This document shows positions 42,369-51,422 of a stretch of DNA of 64,000 bases, piece after piece. Every line of letters starts with the position of its first letter. Within the stretch, counting starts at the first letter, position 1. Below the pieces are notes generated by a model, which saw only the letters and a list, made by a program, of their open reading frames with translations, was not told where the DNA came from and did not search any database. Made by a program: the position numbers and the translations under genes. This DNA comes from Mucilaginibacter dorajii (lineage in GTDB: Bacteria > Bacteroidota > Bacteroidia > Sphingobacteriales > Sphingobacteriaceae), in the NCBI RefSeq assembly GCF_024808255.1, contig NZ_JANTYS010000008.1:1-64000 (forward strand), read 5' to 3'.

Positions 42369-43730
42369 ATGGGTCGCAAATTACTTTTAGAACATATAAA
42401 CGTACCCGGCATCAACACATTTGATGTTTACCGCTCAAAAGGTGGTTACGCATCTGTGGAGAAGGCGCTGAAAACAATGTCGCCAGAGGAGATTGTGGAA
42501 GAGGTTAAAAAATCTGGCTTACGCGGTCGTGGTGGTGCAGGTTTCCCTACGGGAATGAAGTGGAGCTTTTTGGCTAAGCCCGAAGGTGTAGAGCGCTACC
42601 TGGTTTGTAATGCTGATGAGTCTGAACCGGGCACATTTAAAGATCGTTATTTGATGACTTATATCCCTCACTTGTTAATTGAGGGGATGATAGTAGCCAG
42701 CTTTGCGCTGGGTGCCAAAACATCATACATCTACGTTCGTGGCGAAATGATGCCGCAGATCCGCATCCTGGAACGCGCCATCGCGGAAGCAAAAGCAAAA
42801 GGATTTTTAGGTAAAAATATATTAGGATCGGGTTACGACCTGGAGCTGTACGTACAACCGGGTGGTGGTGCTTACATCTGCGGTGAAGAAACCGCCCTGT
42901 TAGAGTCATTGGAGGGCAAGCGCGGTAACCCACGTATTAAACCACCATTCCCGGCTATCGCTGGTTTATATGGTTGCCCAACGGTGGTAAACAACGTTGA
43001 GTCAATAGCTGCTGTAGTACCTATCATTAACGAAGGTGGAGAAGAATATTCAAAATTGGGCATCGGCAGAAGCACAGGCACCAAGCTGATCTCGGCTGGT
43101 GGTAACGTGAAGAAACCTGGTGTATATGAAATTGACCTGGGCTTACCTGTTGAAGAGTTTTTATACTCTGACGAGTATTGTGGCGGTATAGCCAATGGCA
43201 AACGCTTAAAAGCAGTTGTTGCGGGCGGTTCATCGGTACCAATTTTACCGGCAAACCTGTTCCTCAAAACCATTAACAACGAACCACGCCTGATGAGCTA
43301 TGAATCACTAAGCGACGGTGGCTTTGTAAGCGGTACCATGATGGGTTCGGGTGGATTTATAGCTTATGATGAAGATCAGTGCATTGTACGTAATACCTGG
43401 AACTTTACCCGTTTTTACCACCACGAAAGCTGTGGACAATGTTCACCTTGCCGTGAAGGTACCGGCTGGATGGAAAAAGTATTGCACCGCTTAGAGCACG
43501 GTCATGGTCGCATGAGCGATATGGACCTGCTGGTTGATGTATCTAAAAAAATTGAAGGAAATACCATTTGTCCACTGGGTGACGCAGCAGCCTGGCCGGT
43601 AGCCAGCGCTATACGCCATTTCAGGGATGAATTTGAATGGCACGTAACACACGGAGCTGAAGCGGTGACAAGGAATTTTGGATTGGCCCACTACGCTGAT
43701 CCATTGCCGAAACCGGAGGTTTTGGCTTAA
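42369..43730 (+). CDS. nuoF: NADH-quinone oxidoreductase subunit F
   Basis: 51-kDa-type subunit, 453 aa, which oxidises NADH using FMN and a 4Fe-4S cluster (N3). Seen: [16 protein letters not shown] (NADH site), [34 protein letters not shown] (FMN region), [12 protein letters not shown] and [13 protein letters not shown] (cluster ligands). Confidence 0.96.
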   Translation: MGRKLLLEHINVPGINTFDVYRSKGGYASVEKALKTMSPEEIVEEVKKSGLRGRGGAGFPTGMKWSFLAKPEGVERYLVCNADESEPGTFKDRYLMTYIPHLLIEGMIVASFALGAKTSYIYVRGEMMPQIRILERAIAEAKAKGFLGKNILGSGYDLELYVQPGGGAYICGEETALLESLEGKRGNPRIKPPFPAIAGLYGCPTVVNNVESIAAVVPIINEGGEEYSKLGIGRSTGTKLISAGGNVKKPGVYEIDLGLPVEEFLYSDEYCGGIANGKRLKAVVAGGSSVPILPANLFLKTINNEPRLMSYESLSDGGFVSGTMMGSGGFIAYDEDQCIVRNTWNFTRFYHHESCGQCSPCREGTGWMEKVLHRLEHGHGRMSDMDLLVDVSKKIEGNTICPLGDAAAWPVASAIRHFRDEFEWHVTHGAEAVTRNFGLAHYADPLPKPEVLA

Positions 43731-43752
43731 CAATAAACCACAACCCCACTAT

Positions 43753-43833
43753 GTCATTGCGAGGAACGAAGCAATCTCATAGGCAGGGTAACGACTATGC
43801 ATAACGAGATTGCCACGCTGCGCTCGCAATGAC
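43753..43833. repeat. GTCATTGCGAGG-family inverted pair between nuoF and nuoG
   Basis: GTCATTGCGAGGAACGAAGC then AATCTC on the left; GAGATTGCCACGCTGCGCTC then GCAATGAC on the right. The outer ends GTCATTGCGAG and CTCGCAATGAC pair exactly. Followed by TTTAGGGTTTAGG words at 43855-43893. Confidence 0.75.
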
Positions 43834-43913
43834 ATATCGGAAAATATAATGCTTCTAAACTTTAGGGTTTAGGAATTAGAGTTTAGAGTTTATACAAAGG
43901 ACGTTATATATAA

Positions 43914-44909
43914 ATGTCGATGAAAGTAACGATTGACGGAATACCCGTTGAAGTAGAACCAGGAACAAGCATACTTAATGCCGCGAGGCAGATAGGTGGC
44001 GATATTGTTCCGCCTGCTATGTGCTATTACTCCAAGCTGGAAGGCAGCGGTGGTAAATGCCGTACCTGTTTGGTTAAGGTGACCAAAGGATCTGAAAAAG
44101 ACCCCCGCCCTATGCCTAAACTGGTAGCATCTTGCCGTACCGGTGTAATGGATGGCATGGAGGTGCAAAATATTACATCGCCCGAAGTGATTGAAGCGCG
44201 TAAAGGCATTGTTGAAATGTTGCTGATCAATCACCCGCTGGATTGCCCTGTGTGCGACCAGGCCGGCGAATGCCACCTGCAGGATCTGGGCTTTGAGCAC
44301 GGTGCTGCTAAAACCCGCTATGAGTTTGACCGCCGCACGTTCGAAAGGATCGATATTGGCGATAAGATTCAACTGCACATGACCCGTTGCATCCTTTGCT
44401 ACCGTTGTGTTTTCACTGCTGACCAAATCACCAACACCCGTTTACATGGTATCCTGAATAGGGGCGATCACTCAGAAATCTCAACTTACATCAGCAAAGC
44501 TGTTGATAACGATTTTTCTGGTAACGTAATTGACGTTTGCCCTGTAGGTGCGTTAACCGATAAAACTTTCCGCTTTAAAAACCGTGTATGGTTTACCAAA
44601 CCGGTACAGGCACACCGCGATTGCGATAAATGCTGTGGTAAAACAACATTATGGTACAAAGGCGAAGATGTGATAAGGGTAACAGGGCGTAAAGATGTTT
44701 ATGGCGAGGTTGAGGAATTTATCTGCAACACCTGCCGCTTTGATAAAAAGAAAACTGCCGATTGGGTAATTGAAGGCCCAAGTAAAGTATCGCATAAATC
44801 GGTGATCAGCTCAAACCACTATGAGTTTACACCATTGCCGGTTGTTAAAACCAATCCGGTATTACTGGAAGCGAATAAAGAACAATTTGAAAGGGATACA
44901 CGATTATAA
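43914..44909 (+). CDS. nuoG: short NuoG-like iron-sulfur subunit of complex I
   Basis: 331 aa, against about 900 for E. coli NuoG. It has the 2Fe-2S domain (cysteines in AMCYYSKLEGSGGKCRTC, then ASCRTG), the His-Cys stretch DCPVCDQAGECHLQDLG, a 4Fe-4S group (TRCILCYRC with DVCPVGAL) and one further cysteine-rich part (CDKCCGKTT, FICNTCRF) that marks the start of the molybdopterin-like domain, where the protein ends. The large non-catalytic domain is absent. This short form is common in Bacteroidota, so it is not evidence of a broken gene. Start ATG at 43914; 43920 also possible. Stop and nuoH start overlap. Confidence 0.93.
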   Translation: MSMKVTIDGIPVEVEPGTSILNAARQIGGDIVPPAMCYYSKLEGSGGKCRTCLVKVTKGSEKDPRPMPKLVASCRTGVMDGMEVQNITSPEVIEARKGIVEMLLINHPLDCPVCDQAGECHLQDLGFEHGAAKTRYEFDRRTFERIDIGDKIQLHMTRCILCYRCVFTADQITNTRLHGILNRGDHSEISTYISKAVDNDFSGNVIDVCPVGALTDKTFRFKNRVWFTKPVQAHRDCDKCCGKTTLWYKGEDVIRVTGRKDVYGEVEEFICNTCRFDKKKTADWVIEGPSKVSHKSVISSNHYEFTPLPVVKTNPVLLEANKEQFERDTRL

Positions 44910-45949
44910 TGGGAACCGATTTAATATTTAGGATTGTACTGATCGTTATTATTTTCCTGATCAGTTTGGTTGTGGCCATGTACTCAACCTATGCCGAGCG
45001 TAAAATCGCAGCGTTTTTTCAGGATAGGATAGGCCCTAACCGTGCCGGTCCATGGGGTATTTTACAGCCATTGGCAGATGGTGGCAAGATGTTTTTGAAA
45101 GAAGAGATCATCCCTACCAACGCTACACCTTTCCTGTTCATTGTTGGCCCTTGTTTGGCTATATTAACTGCCTGTATAGGTTCGGCGGTTATTCCATGGG
45201 GACAAAAAATGGTAGTAGGTGGTCATACAATTGATTTACAGGTTACCGATATTAACGTAGGTGTATTATACATTTTTGGCGTTGTATCATTAGGCGTTTA
45301 TGGCGTAATGATTGGTGGCTGGGCATCCAATAATAAATACTCGTTATTAGGCGCCATCCGCGCTGCATCGCAAAATATCAGCTACGAGATTTCGATGGGT
45401 TTATCCATCATCGCGTTATTGATGCTAACCGGTACTTTAAGCTTAAAAGAAATTGCCGAGCAACAGCACGGTGCTAACTGGAACGTATTACGCCAGCCAC
45501 TTGGCTTCCTGCTATTCATCGTATGTGCATTTGCCGAAACCAACCGTACCCCGTTTGACTTACCAGAGTGCGAAACGGAGCTTGTAGGTGGTTACCATAC
45601 CGAGTATTCATCAATGAAATTAGGTTTTTACCTGTTTGCCGAGTATATCAACATGTTCATCTCATCGGCAGTAATGGCTACCCTGTATTGGGGCGGTTAC
45701 AACTATCCTGGTATGGATTGGGTATTGGCACATACAGGCCCTGCCATCGGTCCGCTGATTGGTACCGTGGTTCTTTTCGCTAAAATCTTCCTGTTCATCT
45801 TCTTCTTTATGTGGGTACGCTGGACAATCCCGCGTTTCCGTTATGATCAATTGATGGACCTGGGCTGGAAAATATTGATCCCGTTGGCAATTGGCAACAT
45901 TGTACTTACCGGTGTGGTAAGCACAGCACTTAAACACTTTGGATTTTAA
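44909..45949 (+). CDS. nuoH: NADH-quinone oxidoreductase subunit H
   Basis: Membrane subunit with about 8 helices, 346 aa, at the junction between the quinone site and the proton-pumping arm. Seen: ERKIAAFFQDRIGPNRAGPWGILQPLADGGKMF (in part: AAFFQDRIGPNRAGPWG), AETNRTPFDLPECETELVGGY (in part: AETNRTPFDLPE) and the C-terminal RWTIPRFRYDQLM. The start overlaps the nuoG stop by one base. Confidence 0.97.
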   Translation: MGTDLIFRIVLIVIIFLISLVVAMYSTYAERKIAAFFQDRIGPNRAGPWGILQPLADGGKMFLKEEIIPTNATPFLFIVGPCLAILTACIGSAVIPWGQKMVVGGHTIDLQVTDINVGVLYIFGVVSLGVYGVMIGGWASNNKYSLLGAIRAASQNISYEISMGLSIIALLMLTGTLSLKEIAEQQHGANWNVLRQPLGFLLFIVCAFAETNRTPFDLPECETELVGGYHTEYSSMKLGFYLFAEYINMFISSAVMATLYWGGYNYPGMDWVLAHTGPAIGPLIGTVVLFAKIFLFIFFFMWVRWTIPRFRYDQLMDLGWKILIPLAIGNIVLTGVVSTALKHFGF

Positions 45950-45953
45950 TTAA

Positions 45954-46451
45954 ATGGAATCATTAAGCAATAAGAAAAAAGTATTGGAAGTAAAGCCGCT
46001 CAATTTAATGGAGCGTGCTTACCTGCCTGCCATTATTGGCGGTTTGGCCACTACCATGAAGCACTTTTTCAGGAAACCGGTAACCATCAGTTATCCTGAA
46101 GAAAAGCGCGAGTTTTCTGAAAACTTTCGTGGCATGCATTCGCTTAAACGCGATGAAAATGGCAAGGAGCGTTGCACAGCCTGCGGCTTATGCGCGTTAT
46201 CGTGCCCTGCAGAAGCCATTACCATGACAGCTGCCGAGCGTCAGAAAGGCGAAGAACATTTATACCGCGAAGAAAAATATGCTGCTGTTTACGAGATAAA
46301 CATGCTGCGTTGTATTTTTTGCGGTCTTTGCGAAGAAGCCTGCCCTAAAGAAGCAATTTACCTTGACGGTGATATTGTACCTGCAGATTATTTACGTAAA
46401 GATTTTATTTACGGTAAAGACAAATTAGTAGAGGCACCATTAAATCAATAA
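45954..46451 (+). CDS. nuoI: NADH-quinone oxidoreductase subunit I
   Basis: 165 aa ferredoxin-like subunit with clusters N6a and N6b. Two intact motifs: CTACGLCALSCPAEAI and CIFCGLCEEACPKEAI. It follows nuoH by 4 bases. The N-terminal amphipathic segment LNLMERAYLPAIIGG is typical. Confidence 0.96.
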   Translation: MESLSNKKKVLEVKPLNLMERAYLPAIIGGLATTMKHFFRKPVTISYPEEKREFSENFRGMHSLKRDENGKERCTACGLCALSCPAEAITMTAAERQKGEEHLYREEKYAAVYEINMLRCIFCGLCEEACPKEAIYLDGDIVPADYLRKDFIYGKDKLVEAPLNQ

Positions 46452-46461
46452 AGAAGTTTTA

Positions 46462-46469
46462 TACCTTTG
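46462..46469 (+). promoter_or_regulatory. possible internal promoter before nuoJ
   Basis: TACCTTTG at 46462-46469 matches the -7 consensus. No good -33 box is seen. The TTG inside it (46467) is in frame with nuoJ but is not its start. Confidence 0.3.
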
Positions 46470-46511
46470 CCCAACTCTTTTAGCTGGGCAGGGTATTTTG
46501 TAAATATAAAC

Positions 46512-47012
46512 ATGAGTACATTTTACTTCATCGCATTTTTGTCCATATTCTTTTCGATATTGGTGATAACGGCCAAAAATCCGGTACATAGTATCCTTTA
46601 TCTTATACTTACCTTTTTTACGTTCACCATTCACTACATTTTATTGAATGCCCAGTTTTTGGCTATCGTAAACTTTATTGTTTACATGGGGGCCATCCTG
46701 GTATTGTTCCTGTACACTTTGATGCTCATCAACCTGAATAAGGATAGTGAACCTGTTAAGCCATTTATGGTAAAGGTAGCCGGCGTGTTTGGTGGTGGTA
46801 TATTGGCAGTTGCTTTAACATCATCATTAAAGCTGGTTGCCGCATCAAACCCGGTAGTGTTACAAGACCCTAACCTGGGCCTGGTGAAAAACCTTGGTAA
46901 AGTATTGTTCAACGAATTTTTACTGCCTTTTGAAGTATCGTCTGTACTGTTGCTATCGGCAATGGTGGGCGCTGTTTTACTGGCCACAAAAGACCCTAAA
47001 ACTGCTGCATAA
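46512..47012 (+). CDS. nuoJ: NADH-quinone oxidoreductase subunit J
   Basis: Membrane subunit with 5 helices, 166 aa from the ATG at 46512. The conserved NPVHSILYLIL, NFIVYMGAILVLFLYTLMLIN (in part: YMGAILVLFLYTLML) and the final SAMVGAVLLA are present. A TTG 45 bases upstream would add 15 residues (SFSWAGYFVNIN) with no family match and lies within a TACCTTTG box, so I place the start at the ATG. Its end overlaps the nuoK start. Confidence 0.93.
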   Translation: MSTFYFIAFLSIFFSILVITAKNPVHSILYLILTFFTFTIHYILLNAQFLAIVNFIVYMGAILVLFLYTLMLINLNKDSEPVKPFMVKVAGVFGGGILAVALTSSLKLVAASNPVVLQDPNLGLVKNLGKVLFNEFLLPFEVSSVLLLSAMVGAVLLATKDPKTAA

Positions 47013-47341
47013 TGGAAAGCTTATCAAATACCATACACGCGGTACCGCTTAATCACTATATTTTATTAAGTGCTATCATTTTTTCGATAGGCGTAATAGG
47101 CGTATTGATCCGCCGCAACGCTATCGTGATCTTTATGTCGGTAGAGCTGATGCTGAATGCTGTGAACCTGTTGCTAACCGCGTTTTCTGTATACAGGGGC
47201 GATGCAACCGGGCAGGTTTTTGTATTCTTTATCATGGCCCTGGCCGCCGCCGAAGTAGCCATTGGCTTAGCCATCATTGTAATGATCTACCGTAATACAA
47301 ACTCGATAGATATTAACGTGCTCAACAGGCTTAAATGGTAA
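47012..47341 (+). CDS. nuoK: NADH-quinone oxidoreductase subunit K
   Basis: 109 aa, three membrane helices. Seen: GVLIRRNAIVIFMSVELMLNAVNLLLTAF (in part: RRNAIVIFMSVELMLNAVNL, with the conserved Glu) and AAAEVAIGLAIIVMIYR. It overlaps nuoJ by one base. A repeat pair follows. Confidence 0.96.
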   Translation: MESLSNTIHAVPLNHYILLSAIIFSIGVIGVLIRRNAIVIFMSVELMLNAVNLLLTAFSVYRGDATGQVFVFFIMALAAAEVAIGLAIIVMIYRNTNSIDINVLNRLKW

Positions 47342-47476
47342 AGCCCCCCGGCCCCCTTAAGGGGGAGGAATAAATACAATGATCAGAATCTCACAAAAGG
47401 GATTTATATATATAACAACATAAACAAACAAAACTTTTAAAGTCTCACCCTTCAGGGGGAGATTTAGAGGGGGCTC
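47342..47476. repeat. paired palindromic repeat between nuoK and nuoL
   Basis: Left unit AGCCCCCCGGCCCCCTTAAG plus GGGGAGG (47342-47370). Inverted right unit AGTCTCACCCTTCAGGGGGA plus GATTTAGAGGGGGCTC (47441-47476). The outer ends AGCCCCC and GGGGGCT pair. Same design as the pairs at 13308 and 15868 but with longer G/C runs. Confidence 0.7.
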
Positions 47477-47482
47477 GAACTT

Positions 47483-49396
47483 ATGAATCAATTAATCTGG
47501 CTTATTCCCATATTACCGTTAGCCGGTTTTATTATTAACGGACTTGGCCGTAATTCATTTTCAAAAAACTTAACAGGCTTAATTGGCAGCTTATTGGTAT
47601 TGGTATCATTTGGCTTGAGTCTTGCCGTTTTCTTCCAGGTAAAATCAACAGGTGCGCCTATCAATGTTACGTACTTTAATTGGATCAACGCCGGGCCGGT
47701 AAGAATACCTTTCGCCTTTTTGGTAGATCAGTTAAGTTCTATCATGTTGCTCATCATTACAGGCGTAGGTTTCCTTATCCACCTGTATTCAATAGGTTAT
47801 ATGCATGATGATAAGGGTTTCGGTAAGTTTTTCGCTTACTTAAACCTGTTTGTTTTCTTCATGCTTTTACTGGTGATGGGCTCAAACTACATCATTATGT
47901 TTATTGGTTGGGAGGGCGTAGGTTTATGCTCATACCTGCTTATTGGTTTCTGGTATACCAATCCAAGTTATGCCGATGCCGCCAAGAAAGCCTTTATCAT
48001 GAACCGTATTGGCGATTTGGGCTTCCTGTTAGGGGTGTTCCTGATTATCTACGCTTTTGGCAGCGTTGAATTTGCCACTTTATTCCCTAAAGCGGCTGCC
48101 ATGAAAGTGGGCGCTGCACCATTCTTTACCATTACAATATTGCTATTTATAGGCGCGGTAGGTAAATCGGCACAATTGCCGCTGTTTACCTGGTTACCAG
48201 ATGCCATGGCGGGCCCAACCCCGGTATCTGCACTGATCCACGCTGCAACCATGGTTACAGCAGGTATCTATATGATTGCCCGCTCAAATATTTTCTTTAG
48301 TCTTGCGCCAGATACGATGGAGATCATCGCCATTGTAGGTTTGGCAACAGCATTGTTCGCGGCCTTGATAGCCCTTACGCAAACTGATATTAAAAAGGTA
48401 CTGGCTTATTCAACCGTATCGCAATTGGGTTATATGTTTTTGGGTTTAGGTGTTGGTGCTTATACCGGCGCTTTCTTCCATGTGTTAACTCACGCATTCT
48501 TTAAAGCCTTGTTATTCCTTGGCGCAGGTTCTGTTATTCACGCCATGGGCGGCGAACAGGATATGCGTAAAATGGGCGGCCTGAAAGGAAAAATCAAAAT
48601 TACTTTTGGAACCATGCTAATTGGTACCATCGCTATATCGGGTATTCCGCCATTCTCGGGCTTTTTCTCTAAAGATGAAATATTAGCACATGCCTTTGCG
48701 CACAGTACTACATTTTATGTAGTTGGTGTGTTTACGGCTATGCTTACCTCATTCTACATGTTCAGGATGATGTACCTTACTTTTTGGGGTAAATTCCGTG
48801 GAACACATGAGCAGGAACACCACGTGCATGAATCACCTGCAACGATGTATATTCCGTTGATTGTATTGGCTATTCTTTCTATTGTAGGAGGTTTAATAAA
48901 CTGGCCCGAAATAATGGGCGGGCATGATGCATTAGCACACTTCCTTGCCCCGGTATTTAAAGACTCGGCAGCCATATTGCCTTCGGCAGAATTATCATCA
49001 AGTACCGAATGGGCATTGATGATTACTTCTGTTTCCGTAGCCTTTATAGCATTGGTTTATGCTTATATAAAATATGTACAAAATGGAAGTCTTCCGGTAG
49101 CTGATACCGAAGAGCGCCCTGCATTAACCGGCCTGTCATACCATAAATTTTATGTTGATGAGCTGTACGACTTTTTGATCCGTAAACCGTTGGATTTCCT
49201 ATCTACCTTCTTCTATAATGTTATAGATAAAATGGGTATTGATGGCCTGGTGAACGGCATTGGTAAAGGCACTGTTGAAACCAGCAAGGGCTTGCGTTTA
49301 TTGCAAACCGGTAATGTGGGTTTCTACATATTTGTAATGGTATTGGGTATTGTAGCTGTATTACTGTATAGCGTATTTGGTTTAACTAAAGTATAA
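47483..49396 (+). CDS. nuoL: NADH-quinone oxidoreductase subunit L
   Basis: 637-aa antiporter-like proton-pumping subunit. Seen: MHDDKGFGKFFAYLNLF, FIGWEGVGLCSYLLIGFWY, QLPLFTWLPDAMAGPTPVSALIHAATMVTAG (in part: WLPDAMAGPTPVSALIHAAT), HALFK-type HAFFKALLFLGAGSVIHA. The C-terminal lateral helix region is present. A HEQEHHVHESP loop (His-rich) is unusual but not inconsistent. Confidence 0.97.
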   Translation: MNQLIWLIPILPLAGFIINGLGRNSFSKNLTGLIGSLLVLVSFGLSLAVFFQVKSTGAPINVTYFNWINAGPVRIPFAFLVDQLSSIMLLIITGVGFLIHLYSIGYMHDDKGFGKFFAYLNLFVFFMLLLVMGSNYIIMFIGWEGVGLCSYLLIGFWYTNPSYADAAKKAFIMNRIGDLGFLLGVFLIIYAFGSVEFATLFPKAAAMKVGAAPFFTITILLFIGAVGKSAQLPLFTWLPDAMAGPTPVSALIHAATMVTAGIYMIARSNIFFSLAPDTMEIIAIVGLATALFAALIALTQTDIKKVLAYSTVSQLGYMFLGLGVGAYTGAFFHVLTHAFFKALLFLGAGSVIHAMGGEQDMRKMGGLKGKIKITFGTMLIGTIAISGIPPFSGFFSKDEILAHAFAHSTTFYVVGVFTAMLTSFYMFRMMYLTFWGKFRGTHEQEHHVHESPATMYIPLIVLAILSIVGGLINWPEIMGGHDALAHFLAPVFKDSAAILPSAELSSSTEWALMITSVSVAFIALVYAYIKYVQNGSLPVADTEERPALTGLSYHKFYVDELYDFLIRKPLDFLSTFFYNVIDKMGIDGLVNGIGKGTVETSKGLRLLQTGNVGFYIFVMVLGIVAVLLYSVFGLTKV

Positions 49397-49420
49397 ACGA
49401 TAAGCGTTTAAAAAATAAAA

Positions 49421-50896
49421 ATGACCGTTAGTATATTAATTTTTTTACCGGTAATAGCCGCAGTTATAGTTGCCTTTTTGAAAAATTCGGCAGCCAGATA
49501 CGCCGCTTTATTTTTCTCTATTGCCGAACTTGCAATAGCAGGCCTGTTTTTAAGCAAGTTTGTACCCGATGCAACCACACAGTTTGCTATTGATGTACCA
49601 TGGATAGCTAAGTTTGGTATTTACTTTAGCGCCGGGATAGACGGGATTAGCATGATTATGGTTTTGCTAACCACCATACTGGTGCCGCTTATTATTTTAA
49701 GCACTTTTAGCCATGAGTATAAAAACTCGGGCGCTTTTTATGCTCTGATATTATTTATGCAGGCCGGTATGCTGGTGGTGTTTACCGCTTTGGATGGCTT
49801 CCTGTTTTACGTAGGCTGGGAAGCAGCGCTGATCCCGATCTACTTTATATGCGCACTTTGGGGTGGCGAAAACCGCATCCGGATTACGCTTAAGTTTTTC
49901 ATCTACACCTTTGCAGGTTCATTGTTTATGCTGGTAGCATTGATCTACCTGTACCTGCAATCACCCGATAAAACATTCAGCATTCATACTTTTTATGCTT
50001 TAAAATTAACTGCACCGCAGCAATCATGGGTGTTTTTAGCATTCTTCCTGGCATTTGCCATTAAGATGCCTGTATTCCCGTTCCATACCTGGCAGCCCGA
50101 TACTTATACCGAAGCCCCAACCGGTGGTACTATGATGTTATCGGGTATCATGTTGAAAATGGGTATTTATGGTGTTATCCGTTGGTTAATACCAAATGCG
50201 CCGCTTGGCCTGGTACACTGGCAAACGTTGATCACTATACTGGCGGTTATCGGTATTGTTTATGCTTCAATCATCGCGTTTCAGCAAAAAGACGGTAAAC
50301 GATTGGTCGCTTACTCATCAATTGCCCACGTTGGTTTAATTGCAGCCGGTTTATTTGTGGTAAATGTACAAGGCTTACAAGGCGCCATGGTGCAAATGCT
50401 TAGTCACGGTATTAACGTGGTAGGTATGTTCTTCATTTGGGATATCATCAGCAGGCGTTTGGGCACCCGCGATATCAGTCAGCTTGGCGGTATAGCTAAA
50501 GTAGCTCCTAAATTTGCAATTGCATTTTTAATTATAGTACTGGGTACAGTGGGCCTACCATTAACCAATGGATTTGTGGGTGAGTTTTTGTTGATTGATA
50601 GCATGTTCCAATACAGTGCGGGCCATTATCAAAACCTTACCATTGTAATATTTGCAGGCTCAACAATTATATTGGGTGCTGTTTATATGTTGCGCATGTA
50701 TAAAAACGTAATGCAAGGCGAGCTTAATGAGCTTACTGCTAAGTTTACAGACATCAGCGGATCAGAGCAATTGGTTTTAGGAATCATATGCGTGTTGATT
50801 ATTGCGATGGGCGTATATCCGCAGCCTATCCTCCATATTTCAGAAGCCGCGGTTACCAATTTGATCAGCTCACTAAACGGTAAGTTGATTTTTTAA
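49421..50896 (+). CDS. nuoM: NADH-quinone oxidoreductase subunit M
   Basis: 491-aa antiporter-like subunit. Seen: GWEAALIPIYFICALWGGENR (in part: WEAALIPIYFICALWG), KMPVFPFHTWQPDTYTEAPTGGTMMLSGIMLKMG (in part: FHTWQPDTYTEAPTGG), KLVAYSS-type RLVAYSSIAHVG, and QMLSHGINVVGMF. It follows nuoL by 24 bases. The next nuo gene is 526 bases away because of an inserted gene. Confidence 0.96.
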   Translation: MTVSILIFLPVIAAVIVAFLKNSAARYAALFFSIAELAIAGLFLSKFVPDATTQFAIDVPWIAKFGIYFSAGIDGISMIMVLLTTILVPLIILSTFSHEYKNSGAFYALILFMQAGMLVVFTALDGFLFYVGWEAALIPIYFICALWGGENRIRITLKFFIYTFAGSLFMLVALIYLYLQSPDKTFSIHTFYALKLTAPQQSWVFLAFFLAFAIKMPVFPFHTWQPDTYTEAPTGGTMMLSGIMLKMGIYGVIRWLIPNAPLGLVHWQTLITILAVIGIVYASIIAFQQKDGKRLVAYSSIAHVGLIAAGLFVVNVQGLQGAMVQMLSHGINVVGMFFIWDIISRRLGTRDISQLGGIAKVAPKFAIAFLIIVLGTVGLPLTNGFVGEFLLIDSMFQYSAGHYQNLTIVIFAGSTIILGAVYMLRMYKNVMQGELNELTAKFTDISGSEQLVLGIICVLIIAMGVYPQPILHISEAAVTNLISSLNGKLIF

Positions 50897-50925
50897 ATGC
50901 TAAAACCTAATTTCTAAATTCTAAA
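50897..50925. repeat. word repeat after nuoM (CTAAATTCTAAA)
   Basis: CCTAATTTCTAAATTCTAAA is the complement of the TTTAGAATTTAG words found before nuoN at 51355-51418, so the inserted four-helix-bundle gene is bracketed by inverted copies of the same words. Confidence 0.5.
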
Positions 50926-50959
50926 AAAATAAATAAAACAGGATTCAGAAGTTGAAACA

Positions 50960-51319
50960 ATGGAGAACAGCGGGTTCAAAGAAAAGAAGTTCAATTTAGA
51001 GGATAGAACTTATGACTTCGCTAATAATTGTAAGGAGTTTTTAAAGAGGATAGATAAGAATATTCATAATAACGAATATTATAAACAATTAATTCGTTCA
51101 TCAGGTTCGGTAGCGGCAAACTTTATCGAAGCAAATGAAAGTTTTAGCCGGAATGATTTTTCGCATAGAATAAAAATTTGTAGAAAAGAAGCGAAAGAGA
51201 GCCGTTTATGGCTGAGGCTGGTGGATATAAATGAACAACAACAAGGGGCGACCAGGGAACTGCTAATTCAGGAGACAATTGAATTAACGAAGATTTTGGA
51301 GCTATACTTGAAAAAATAA
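50960..51319 (+). CDS. four-helix-bundle protein (S23/IVS family)
   Basis: 119 aa, matching the small family first found in intervening sequences of 23S rRNA genes: FNLEDRTYDFANNCKEFL, then YYKQLIRSSGSVAANFIEAN, and RKEAKESRLWLRLVD. The arrangement of four helices is clear. Function unknown; members are often found near repeats or alone. It lies between nuoM and nuoN in the same direction, with TTTAGAATTT words on both sides, so it was probably inserted into the operon. It has no visible membrane segment or link to respiration. Confidence 0.88.
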   Translation: MENSGFKEKKFNLEDRTYDFANNCKEFLKRIDKNIHNNEYYKQLIRSSGSVAANFIEANESFSRNDFSHRIKICRKEAKESRLWLRLVDINEQQQGATRELLIQETIELTKILELYLKK

Positions 51320-51354
51320 AGAATACTAATTAACCAGAATAGTTAAACAATAAG

Positions 51355-51418
51355 ATTTGAAAGTTAGATTTTAGAATTTAATTTTTAGATTTTAGAGCTT
51401 AGAATTTAGAGTTTAAAA
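51355..51418. repeat. word repeat before nuoN (TTTAGAATTT type)
   Basis: A degenerate tandem of TTTAGAATTT, TTTAGATTTTAGAG and GAATTTAGAGTTTA. The same words stand directly upstream of nuoF (42302-42362) and, more weakly, of nuoG (43855-43893). It ends four bases before the nuoN ATG. Confidence 0.6.
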
Positions 51419-51422
51419 GAAA

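Noticed and set aside
43914..44909. NuoG as a truncated pseudogene
   Set aside because: The 331-aa form is intact, overlaps nuoH cleanly, keeps all the N-terminal cluster ligands and is known as the usual form in this phylum.
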